Assembly: GCA_905480235.1 (NCBI GenBank)
Contig: CAJQPP010000025.1
Coordinates: forward strand, 30,906-94,905
Direction of reading: 5' to 3'
Origin: an uncultured Pirellulaceae bacterium
Lineage (GTDB): Bacteria > Planctomycetota > Planctomycetia > Pirellulales > Pirellulaceae
DNA length: 64,000 bases
Part shown: positions 56,780-64,000 of the stretch, one piece after another
Layout: the number at the start of each line of letters is the position of its first letter
Numbering within the stretch: the first letter of the stretch is position 1
The notes under the pieces: generated by a model
What the model saw: only the letters and a program-made list of their open reading frames with translations
Told to the model about the DNA's origin: nothing
Database searches by the model: none
Position numbers and translations under genes: made by a program

Positions 56780-57784
56780 ATGAAATGCGTTTCCTTTTTT
56801 AAAGTTGGTTTCCCGGTCTTACTGTTTTTTTGTACTGGGTTGCCGTTCGTGTCGGCACAAATGAAAACACCGACTGTGGCGGTGCAAAAAATCTGGGACG
56901 CCGCGCCGCATAATGCGTTCACAGATTTGGTCCGCTTTCAAGATCAGTGGTTCTGCGTATTTCGCGAGGGAGCTGGCCACGTCTCCGCAGACGGTGCATT
57001 GCGCGTCATTACATCGCGGGACGGCGTTGATTGGGATGCGGCCGCCAGGCTGACCATGCCGGGTGCTGATCTGCGAGACGCCAAGATTACCGTGACGCCC
57101 GATCAGCGGCTGATGCTGTCCGGGGCGGCCGCTTATCACCAGCCAGCAGATCATACACACCAATCGTTGGTTTGGTTTTCGGACGATGGCTTTCATTGGG
57201 GTCCGCCGACCCAAGTCGGTGATCCTGATTTTTGGTTGTGGCGGGTGGTCTGGAATGAGGCGACCGCATTGGGATTTGGTTATGGAACACGCGCAGAAAA
57301 CCGATCGCTCCGTCTCTATCAAACGCAGGATGGGAAAACGTATGAAACGCTTGCGGCCAATGTTTTTGATGAAGGGTACCCAAATGAGACGGGGCTAGTT
57401 TTTCGAGACGACGGCAGCTGTATATGTCTGCTTCGCAGAGATGGAGAAAAATCGTCGGCGCAATTAGGCGTCTCCCAAAAACCCTATCGGCAATGGGAAT
57501 GGAAGGATTTGGGAGTACAAATTGGTGGGCCTCAAATGATTGAGCTTCCTGATGGCAGATTGATTGCAGGGGTCCGTTTGTACGACGGAGGCGCACGTAC
57601 CGCGATTTGTCAGATCGACCCGCAAAAAGGCTCATTGAAAGAACTGCTGCTGCTGCCCTCAAGCGGCGATAACAGTTACCCCGGTCTGGTCTGGCATGCG
57701 GGACGATTGTGGGTGAGTTATTACTCTTCGCACGAAGGCAAGACCAGCATCTATTTCGCCAACTTCGCATTGCCTGATCCGTAA
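56780..57784 (+). CDS. Secreted sialidase/BNR-repeat-like protein
   Basis: 334 residues with a signal peptide (FFKVGFPVLLFFCTGLPFVSAQ). Asp-box-like turns recur (SRDGVDWD, SDDGFHWG, TQDGKTYE), with a Phe-Arg-Glu-like RFQDQWFCVFREGAG region, so a six-bladed propeller is likely. Such proteins cleave or bind sugars; the catalytic sialidase Arg/Glu/Tyr set was not verified, so a non-sialidase function is possible. It lies between two sulfatase genes, in keeping with breakdown of a sulfated glycan. Confidence 0.75.
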   Translation: MKCVSFFKVGFPVLLFFCTGLPFVSAQMKTPTVAVQKIWDAAPHNAFTDLVRFQDQWFCVFREGAGHVSADGALRVITSRDGVDWDAAARLTMPGADLRDAKITVTPDQRLMLSGAAAYHQPADHTHQSLVWFSDDGFHWGPPTQVGDPDFWLWRVVWNEATALGFGYGTRAENRSLRLYQTQDGKTYETLAANVFDEGYPNETGLVFRDDGSCICLLRRDGEKSSAQLGVSQKPYRQWEWKDLGVQIGGPQMIELPDGRLIAGVRLYDGGARTAICQIDPQKGSLKELLLLPSSGDNSYPGLVWHAGRLWVSYYSSHEGKTSIYFANFALPDP

Positions 57785-57945
57785 TGCCGTATTCAACCTT
57801 GGTCACGAGAAGGCTGGTGGGTATTGGGGGCTTTCAGGAAAATTGCTTTTCCTAAACTCCGCGGTAGGATACGGTCTCTAGGGTCGTGACCCAATAATGA
57901 TTGCGTCATGCCGCAGCACGATGACAGATCCTGAAAGGCCAAGAG

Positions 57946-59649
57946 ATGATCCGCCAGATATATGTTGGTCTCCTGTGTTGTATTTGGATAACGGGGTTGG
58001 GCTTCTGCCAAGCTCAAACAACGGACCGTGGGTTGGTTCCGATCAACCAGCTTTCTCACGACGACGGCCGTGTATTGTCAGGCGCTAAGGCTGGTCAGCC
58101 TGTTACGGCGATTTCGCCCGCCTCCGAGCCTGGCCAGTCAAAGCCGCCTAATGTCGTTTTTATACTGGCCGATGATTTAGGCTGGCGTGACCTTAGTTGC
58201 GAAGGCAGTACGTTTTACGAGACGCCTAACATTGATCGTATTTGCCGTGAGGGCATGCGATTTCGAAATGGTTACGCAGCTTGTCAGGTGTGCAGTCCTT
58301 CGCGGGCAGCGATCATGACCGGCAAAAGCCCTGCCAGAATCAAGATCACGGATTACATCGGTGCGCCGTCTGGGGACCAATGGAAACGCAATACAAAATT
58401 GTTGCCCGCGTTTTATCAACGCCAGCTTCCGGCGGAAGAAGAGACGCTTGCAGAGGCATTTCAAGCAGCCGGTTATCAGACATTTTTTGCCGGCAAATGG
58501 CACCTGGGCAATAAAGGTTCCCATCCAGAAGATCACGGATTTGACGTCAACGTGGGCGGCTTTCGCGCGGGAACACCACCAGGTGGTTTCTTCGTGCCAT
58601 ATAAAAATCCCAAGATGGACGATGGCCCCACGGGTGAGTGTTTGCCGGTGCGATTGGGTGAAGAGACAGCGAATTTCATTCGCCAAAATAAGAGCCGCCC
58701 CTTTTTCGCCATGCTCGCTTTTTACAGCGTGCACGCGCCCCTACAAACGAGCCAGCCGCTTTGGGAAAAGTACCGGGAAAAGTACTGGGAAAAGGCCCAG
58801 TCGCAGCCTCCGATTGAGCAGCGTTTTATCATCGATCGCACCATGCCGGTGCGGCAGGTGCAGGACCATCCGGTTTATGCAGGCATGGTTGAATCCATGG
58901 ATCTGGGAGTAGGAAAAGTATTGACGGCGCTCGAGGAAACGGCATTGACTGACGATACCATCGTGATCTTTACCTCCGATAATGGCGGCGTCTCTTCGGG
59001 GGATGGATTTGCCACTTCAAACTTGCCTTTGCGTGGAGGCAAAGGGCGGCAGTGGGAAGGAGGGATTCGCGAACCGTATTATTTCCGCTGGCCCTCGCGA
59101 ATTGCAGCGGGCTCGTCGTCCGAGGTGCCTGTGATCGGCATGGATTTTTACCCGACCCTCATGGAGCTTTGCCAGTTACCGCCGCGTCCTACTCAAACCT
59201 GTGATGGCGTCAGTCTAGCGCCCATTTTTGAGGGTGGGGTAATTCCTGAGCGAACCCTATTCTGGCATTACCCCCATTATGGAAATCAGGGAGGTGAACC
59301 CTCATCCATTTCCCGATTAGGTGATTGGAAGTTGATCCGTTATTTGGAGGATCAACGCGTGGAGCTATACAACATCAAAACGGACCCGGGCGAAGCAAAA
59401 GATGTGGCTGCGAACAACGCCGCGCGTGTCGCTCAGATGACGACCGCCCTCGACCAGTGGTTGTCGGAAGTGCAGGCCGAGCAACCGACACGCAACTTAA
59501 AGTTTGATCCCGAGGCTTATAAAAAATGGCAAGTAAAAATGCGCGAAGAACGCTTGCCGATCATGGAACAAACGCACGCTCGATTTTTGAAATCCGGTTT
59601 CCAACCTCGCAAGGGTTGGTGGGATCAGCCAGCGCCGGCCCAAAAATAA
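57946..59649 (+). CDS. Secreted sulfatase, arylsulfatase A type
   Basis: 567 residues with a signal peptide (IYVGLLCCIWITGLGFCQAQ). The metal-binding site is NVVFILADDLGWRDL; the formylglycine signature is CSPSR (Cys116) in VCSPSRAAIMTGK. Also AGKWHLG, YSVHAPL and FTSDNGGVS. Type I maturation by formylglycine-generating enzyme is expected; it is not encoded nearby. Substrate unknown. It is followed 91 bases later by a convergent flippase gene. Confidence 0.93.
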   Translation: MIRQIYVGLLCCIWITGLGFCQAQTTDRGLVPINQLSHDDGRVLSGAKAGQPVTAISPASEPGQSKPPNVVFILADDLGWRDLSCEGSTFYETPNIDRICREGMRFRNGYAACQVCSPSRAAIMTGKSPARIKITDYIGAPSGDQWKRNTKLLPAFYQRQLPAEEETLAEAFQAAGYQTFFAGKWHLGNKGSHPEDHGFDVNVGGFRAGTPPGGFFVPYKNPKMDDGPTGECLPVRLGEETANFIRQNKSRPFFAMLAFYSVHAPLQTSQPLWEKYREKYWEKAQSQPPIEQRFIIDRTMPVRQVQDHPVYAGMVESMDLGVGKVLTALEETALTDDTIVIFTSDNGGVSSGDGFATSNLPLRGGKGRQWEGGIREPYYFRWPSRIAAGSSSEVPVIGMDFYPTLMELCQLPPRPTQTCDGVSLAPIFEGGVIPERTLFWHYPHYGNQGGEPSSISRLGDWKLIRYLEDQRVELYNIKTDPGEAKDVAANNAARVAQMTTALDQWLSEVQAEQPTRNLKFDPEAYKKWQVKMREERLPIMEQTHARFLKSGFQPRKGWWDQPAPAQK

Positions 59650-59740
59650 TCATCCGCAGGGAGTTTAGGACGATCGGCATGGCTTGCGAGCAAAGCGGTT
59701 CTGCCGCCGGTATCCTATCACGGAGCAGCCAAGCGAGATG

Positions 59741-60973
59741 TCATTTCCGGACAAACAACCCGAAGACGACGATTCGATAAATGGCCATGGCAACGACACC
59801 ACTGGCAAAACAGTTTGCCATTTGGGCTGGGTTGTTCGGTTGAGTAAGCCATGCCAAGAGGCTGGTGACGCTTAATCCTAACGCTGCTGCATATAGATCC
59901 TGCCGAGGGTGTCCCAACGCATAAAGGCCGTTTGCCAAGATGAAGTTGATGCCGATGCCGATCATGGCGAGCGCTAAAATATTGATCGTGTACTGATTAC
60001 CTTGATAACTGGCGTCGAAAACGATCCCCAACAATGTATCGCCAGTCAGCGAAAGAAAACCAGCAAACCCGACGAGCAAGGCGGTTACAATCAGTAGGTA
60101 CTTCGTAACGATGCGGCGCACGCCGAGCTTGCCCTCTTCGGAAAAAGCTCGCGCGGCAATGGGAGCTAAAATGCCGGAGAGCCCTAGCAAAAGAGGGTTT
60201 GCCAATAAAACCAACGTCAGACAAGCTGCGTACAGCCCGGCCGCCGCGTCTCCTTGAGTGGCAATTAAGTACCAAGGGGAAAAATACATCATGGTCGCCG
60301 TAAGCAAGCTCGCCCCAGCGGCCCATTTGCCAAAGCTGAGTTTTTGGGCAAAGTCGGCACGCATGCCGTCTCGCTGCAGCTTAAAGCTGCGGCGAAACTG
60401 AAAAGCGCATAAGACGATCACAGCGCTGGACAAACCGGTAATTAATAAAGCAAGCAGAGCGCTAACCGCGTCTAACCAGACCAGGGTTAATAAAAGAGCC
60501 AGCGTGACCGCCGAGAAAAGGCCGTCCAGCAGTGTGGCGATGCGGATCCGCAGGTGAGCAAATAGCCAGCGACGCGTGAATTCACGTAAAAGCGAGGTAG
60601 GAGTGATTAACGCTAGAGCCAGCAGGATCGGAACAAAATCGCCGTTTACCCCGAAATACCAGAGGGCGGCCGCCGCTCCACCAAGTAACAAAGTGACAAT
60701 CGACAGGTAAATCAGCACGAACGTCAGAGCGCTGCCCGCAAATGAAAGCTGGCGCAGTTTATCTAACTGCGTGGTGCAAAAGGTATAGGGCGTCGTAATT
60801 AACGATTCTTGGAAGCCCACAATCGTTACCAGCAAGCCGAAACCTGCAGCGTAGAGGCCCAGTTCCGCGTCCGACCCATATTTCCCCACGATCACCGCGA
60901 TTAAGAACCGGGTTGCGCTGATGGTGGCCTGATCCACCAAAGCCCAATAGGGGAGTGTTGAATCGTTTTTCAT
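59741..60973 (-). CDS. Polysaccharide/oligosaccharide flippase (MOP superfamily)
   Basis: 410 residues with about 12 membrane helices and charged loops, no enzymatic motif. N-terminal LPYWALVDQATISATRFLIAVIVGKYGSDAELGLYAAGF is typical of Wzx/RfbX-type flippases, which move lipid-linked sugars across the inner membrane. No polysaccharide glycosyltransferase genes are adjacent. The start overlaps the stop of a short upstream frame by ATGA. Confidence 0.78.
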   Translation of the reverse strand: MKNDSTLPYWALVDQATISATRFLIAVIVGKYGSDAELGLYAAGFGLLVTIVGFQESLITTPYTFCTTQLDKLRQLSFAGSALTFVLIYLSIVTLLLGGAAAALWYFGVNGDFVPILLALALITPTSLLREFTRRWLFAHLRIRIATLLDGLFSAVTLALLLTLVWLDAVSALLALLITGLSSAVIVLCAFQFRRSFKLQRDGMRADFAQKLSFGKWAAGASLLTATMMYFSPWYLIATQGDAAAGLYAACLTLVLLANPLLLGLSGILAPIAARAFSEEGKLGVRRIVTKYLLIVTALLVGFAGFLSLTGDTLLGIVFDASYQGNQYTINILALAMIGIGINFILANGLYALGHPRQDLYAAALGLSVTSLLAWLTQPNNPAQMANCFASGVVAMAIYRIVVFGLFVRK

Positions 60974-61221
60974 AAGCAGGCATCGTAATTGCGGCGAACG
61001 GGTAACGCTATTCCACTCTCTTTTAACCCTTTGGGGAAAGTCTGGCGGGCCGGCTCAAGAAAGATCGCGGATTTTGGGGCCTTGCGAAAATCGTCCAACG
61101 GCCAAGTGCGATACGCGCGTGGAGTCACTGAGGTGCGAGGTCGTAGAAGTCGATGAATTTGTGACCAGCCGCAATATTGATATTTCCAGAAGTTCGCAAG
61201 AAACGTGATGTTCAGGGCCAA
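60970..61221 (-). CDS. Possible small protein upstream of the flippase
   Basis: An 83-codon frame (TTG start) ends in a 4-base overlap with the flippase ATG, suggesting coupled translation. The sequence (LFLEPARQ-like segments, many Arg/Pro) has no recognised family and no obvious ribosome binding site. It may be chance. The remaining part of this roughly 500-base gap to the tRNA genes shows nothing further. Confidence 0.3.
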   Translation of the reverse strand: MALNITFLANFWKYQYCGWSQIHRLLRPRTSVTPRAYRTWPLDDFRKAPKSAIFLEPARQTFPKGLKESGIALPVRRNYDACL

Positions 61222-61470
61222 TTCAACCGTAGATCAATAGATTGGAAAGTCGATTTGGCTGCGCTGGCCGGACTATTTGGGTCTGCGCTGACTGGGCTGA
61301 TCGCGGGGCCTTGGGGCTTTGCTGAGCTTTTTGCCTTGCGTTCCGTGGAGTTTGGCTTTATCGATGGGATTGGGGGCGTGGTCGGCGGCTGCGAAATTGC
61401 GGCTAATGGCTGCTTTTTTCGTATTGCGGGCAAATCGAGTTTCGGTATATTTACAGGTTTTCGCATCTCC

Positions 61471-61543
61471 GCCAGTGTAGCTCAGTTGGCAGAGCAGCGG
61501 TTTTGTAAACCGCAGGTCGTGGGTTCGAGCCCCTCCGCTGGCT
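61471..61543 (+). tRNA. tRNA-Thr (anticodon TGT)
   Basis: Complete cloverleaf with acceptor GCCAGTG/CGCTGGC, D-arm TAGCTCAGTTGGCAGAGCA, anticodon loop TTTGTAA and T-loop GGTTCGAGCC. CCA is not encoded. First of four tRNA genes ahead of tuf. Confidence 0.95.
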
Positions 61544-61577
61544 CTTGATCCGCCAAATAGGAGATTGAATATACAAC

Positions 61578-61660
61578 GGGGGGATACCGAAGCGGTCAAA
61601 CGGGACAGACTGTAAATCTGTTGGCTCATGCCTTCGGAGGTTCGAATCCTCCTCCCCCCA
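61578..61660 (+). tRNA. tRNA-Tyr (anticodon GTA)
   Basis: Class II tRNA with a long variable arm; acceptor GGGGGGA/TCCCCCC, anticodon GTA in the loop CTGTAAA, T-arm GGAGGTTCGAATCC. CCA is not encoded. Confidence 0.95.
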
Positions 61661-61856
61661 CTCCAATGATTTGGCTTTTATTAAGATCGCTTGCTGATAT
61701 CGTTCGTTATCATAGGCGTGCCGGAAGATGCGAAATTGGGACCGATTGTGGTCCTTGATCGGACGAACGTAGGTTAGAATTTTTTTTGAGTTTGATGATT
61801 TGCCGGCGGTCGGTCCCAGCGGGGATGGGCAGCAGGTAGGTTTTTTAGATAGATTA

Positions 61857-61927
61857 GCGGGTGTAGCTCAATGGCAGAGCCCCAGCCTTCCAAGCTGGTC
61901 GTGAGGGTTCGATTCCCTTCACCCGCT
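61857..61927 (+). tRNA. tRNA-Gly (anticodon TCC)
   Basis: Acceptor GCGGGTG/CACCCGC, anticodon loop CTTCCAA between CCAGC and GCTGG, T-arm with GGTTCGATTCC. CCA is not encoded. Confidence 0.95.
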
Positions 61928-61977
61928 CATCAAGCAGGGCTTTGTTGTTGAGGATGTTGAGAACCCCGTTTGTCGAT

Positions 61978-62049
<72 letters not shown>

Positions 62050-62124
62050 CTGAATGTTTTTTAGTTGGTCGCGTTGGCCGACGATTTCGTTTACTTGGTT
62101 ATTATAGAACAGGTGTAAATAGCG

Positions 62125-63321
62125 ATGGCCAAGGAGGAATTTAAGCGGACAAAACCGCATGTAAACGTTGGTACCATTGGTCACATTGATCATGGGAAAA
62201 CAACGACTACGGGTGCGATCGTTGCAGTGCAAGCTGCCAAGGGTCTGGCCCAACCAATTTCCTACTCCGATATTGCCAAAGGCGGTACGGTTCGCGACGA
62301 AACCAAAACGGTTACGATTGCTGTTGCTCACGTTGAGTACGAAACTGATTTGCGTCACTATGCCCACATCGATTGTCCGGGGCACGCTGACTTTATTAAG
62401 AACATGATCACCGGTGCCGCCCAAATGGATGGTGCGATCTTGGTGGTGGCTGCTGATTCGGGTCCCATGCCGCAAACGAAAGAGCACGTGTTGCTTGCTC
62501 GTCAGGTGGATGTTCCCGCTTTGGTGGTTTTCATGAACAAGTGTGACCTGGTCGACGACGAAGAGTTGTTGGAATTGGTCGAAATGGAAGTTCGTGAGTT
62601 GCTCAGCAAGTACCAGTTCGATGGCGACAACGCCTGTATCGTTCGCGGTAGTGCTTTGCCGGCTTACAACAAGCCTGATGATCCCGAGGCCAGCAAGTGC
62701 ATCTCGGAATTGATGGACGCCATTGATGAGCATATTCCCGAGCCTCCTCGTGAGGACGACAAGCCATTCTTGATGGCTGTAGAAGACGTGTTCTCGATCG
62801 AAGGTCGTGGAACCGTTGCTACCGGTCGTATTGAGCGTGGTGTGGTTAAGACCGGCGAAGAAATCGAGCTTATTGGTTTCGAGGGTGAGCCTCGCAAAGT
62901 GGTTTGCACGGGCGTTGAAATGTTCCGCAAGATTCTCGATGAGGGTCGTGCTGGTGACAACGTTGGTTGCTTGCTGCGTGGTATCAAGCGTGACGAGATT
63001 CAGCGTGGCCAAGTGCTGGCCAAGCCGGGTTCGATTACGCCTCACACCAAGTTCGAAGCTGAGATCTACTGCCTTGGTAAAGACGAAGGTGGTCGACACA
63101 CTCCGTTTTTCAGCGGTTATCGTCCCCAGTTTTACTTCCGTACCACGGATGTGACTGGTACGGCTAACCTGGTGGATGCTGAGATGTGCATGCCTGGTGA
63201 CAACGTTAAAATCGCCGTGGAGCTGCATAAGCCTATCGCGATTGATGACGGTGTTCGCTTTGCGATTCGCGAAGGCGGTCGTACGGTTGGATCCGGCGTG
63301 GTCACAAAAATCGTCGAGTAG
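62125..63321 (+). CDS. tuf: Elongation factor Tu
   Basis: 398 residues. G1 is GHIDHGKT, G3 DCPGHAD, G4 NKCD, and the three domains are complete. It delivers aminoacyl-tRNA to the ribosome. The switch I region, normally ending RGITI, reads [20 protein letters not shown]; the threonine that coordinates Mg2+ is kept (Thr in KTVTI), but the arginine-glycine-isoleucine is not. I recall the same change in other planctomycetes, so it is probably lineage-wide. There is the unusual TTTTGAI after the P-loop as well. Co-transcription with the upstream tRNA genes is likely. Confidence 0.96.
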   Translation: MAKEEFKRTKPHVNVGTIGHIDHGKTTTTGAIVAVQAAKGLAQPISYSDIAKGGTVRDETKTVTIAVAHVEYETDLRHYAHIDCPGHADFIKNMITGAAQMDGAILVVAADSGPMPQTKEHVLLARQVDVPALVVFMNKCDLVDDEELLELVEMEVRELLSKYQFDGDNACIVRGSALPAYNKPDDPEASKCISELMDAIDEHIPEPPREDDKPFLMAVEDVFSIEGRGTVATGRIERGVVKTGEEIELIGFEGEPRKVVCTGVEMFRKILDEGRAGDNVGCLLRGIKRDEIQRGQVLAKPGSITPHTKFEAEIYCLGKDEGGRHTPFFSGYRPQFYFRTTDVTGTANLVDAEMCMPGDNVKIAVELHKPIAIDDGVRFAIREGGRTVGSGVVTKIVE

Positions 63322-63441
63322 TTAGAAATTTATCGTTGTCAGTCAGCGACCGACTCGAGCTTATCGTGCGGTCCTGGCGACGACGTTTTTGTTTTGAATA
63401 GGCGCGTACCTCACCCACTGGTGCGGCATACCGTGATACAC

Positions 63442-63514
63442 AGGGGTGTAGCTCAATTGGCAGAGCACTGGTTTCCAAAACCAGCGGTTGCGGGTTCAAG
63501 TCCCTCCGCCCCTG
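63442..63514 (+). tRNA. tRNA-Trp (anticodon CCA)
   Basis: Acceptor AGGGGTG/CGCCCCT, anticodon loop TTCCAAA between CTGGT and ACCAG, T-arm GGGTTCAAGTCC. CCA tail not encoded. Lies between tuf and secE, as in many bacteria. Confidence 0.95.
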
Positions 63515-63533
63515 CATTACTTGGAGATTAAAG

Positions 63534-63577
63534 GAAGCGGCGATGCTGGCCCCTCAGGAGGGGGAGCCTGCCGCTTC
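63534..63577 (+). promoter_or_regulatory. Stem-loop in the secE leader
   Basis: GAAGCGGC (63534-63541) pairs perfectly with GCCGCTTC (63570-63577), and inside CCCCT pairs with AGGGG around CAGG. No T-run follows, so it is more likely a processing or leader structure than a terminator. Confidence 0.4.
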
Positions 63578-63623
63578 TATGAATTCAGCGCAACAACGGA
63601 TTTGATTCGCTGGGAGAGTAAAA

Positions 63624-64000
63624 ATGAGTTCTGTATCGAAAAAACAAGCCGCCTCCAATGGCGTCAGCCTGATGGGTTCGATGTTCCAGACGGGGTTGTA
63701 TAAACCTCAGCAGGGTCGCATCGTTCGCCAGGTGACTTTCGTATCGATTGCGGTGGTTTCGCTGCTAATTGGTGTGGACGTTTCAAACATGTCGTATTTT
63801 GAAGACCTGTTCGTAGGTTCCAATTACGCAGTGTTTGGTTTGGTGGCGGGCATTGGTGTTTGGTTTGCGTATCGCATTGTTAATTACCCGGTTTTCACGG
63901 ATTTTTTGATTGCGGTGGAAGCAGAGATGAAGAAGGTCTCCTGGCCCGCTTGGCCCCAATTGTGGGCGGCGTCGCTAGTGGTCATCTTCGTGATTTTCTC
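63624..64000 (+). CDS. secE: Preprotein translocase subunit SecE (partial)
   Basis: 125 residues are visible before the right edge. The signature VEAEMKKVSWPAWPQL lies at about 103-118, following two membrane helices (about 38-52, 68-88); a further helix begins at the edge. SecE clamps SecY in the translocon. The start ATG at 63624 has GGGAG 12 bases upstream. The N-terminus is longer than the minimal SecE core, as in E. coli. rpmG (L33), often found just before secE, is absent here. Confidence 0.93.
   Translation, partial: MSSVSKKQAASNGVSLMGSMFQTGLYKPQQGRIVRQVTFVSIAVVSLLIGVDVSNMSYFEDLFVGSNYAVFGLVAGIGVWFAYRIVNYPVFTDFLIAVEAEMKKVSWPAWPQLWAASLVVIFVIF

Noticed and set aside
61177..61548. 123-codon plus-strand frame ending in tRNA-Thr
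   Set aside because: It runs into a certain tRNA gene and is Gly/Ala/Phe-rich without homology.

Overview
The window looks like a chromosomal segment from a marine planctomycete of the Pirellula/Rhodopirellula type. The basis is inference from gene content: two secreted sulfatases, a CocE-type hydrolase, many secreted or lipid-anchored proteins of unknown function, a GAF-HlyD fusion protein, DUF-like secretin-fragment proteins, and an EF-Tu whose switch I region departs from the usual bacterial sequence in the way I recall for planctomycetes. No phage, insertion sequence, CRISPR array or plasmid gene was seen.

Layout. 1-1308: 3'-truncated secreted protein (minus strand). 1.8-3.8 kb: secreted CocE/NonD hydrolase. 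3.8-9.6 kb (minus): folK, then a glycogen/maltodextrin group glgA-galT-GH57. 9.6-10.5 kb: a long gene-free stretch with a strong minus-strand terminator. 10.5-12.1 kb: def-fmt. 12.2-13.7 kb: a lipoprotein with a TlpA/thioredoxin domain interrupted by an in-frame UGA exactly where the first redox cysteine belongs, followed by a SECIS-like hairpin; I read it as a selenoprotein. 14-25 kb: ABC-F protein, miaB, exonuclease-phosphatase-like protein, two secreted metallopeptidase-like proteins, glyA and small membrane proteins. 25-31 kb: TPR protein, cytochrome-like protein, a 5'-truncated rRNA methyltransferase remnant, DinB-like protein, a pqiAB pair and a CBS protein. 31.4-32.6 kb: prfB with a +1 programmed frameshift. 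33-39 kb: an operon of one intact PilT ATPase, two GspE/PilB-like proteins that have lost the Walker A lysine, a CvpA-like protein and another membrane protein. 39-49 kb: fabI, sigma-54 activator, rplU, rhomboid protease, and two HlyD-like adaptors, one fused to GAF domains. 49-55 kb: glycosyltransferase with a large membrane protein, and a MoxR ATPase paired with an unrecognised 622-residue protein. 55-60 kb: sulfatase, sialidase-like protein, sulfatase, flippase. 61.5-64 kb: tRNA-Thr, Tyr, Gly, Thr, tuf, tRNA-Trp, secE, the classical translation/secretion arrangement.

Two genes recode UGA: the putative selenoprotein reads it as Sec, and prfB, which makes the UGA release factor, shifts frame at it. 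The most novel-looking items are the Sec-containing lipoprotein, the PilT plus pseudo-ATPase operon, and the MoxR plus unknown-partner pair. All functional statements come from motif recognition by eye; no database search was possible.
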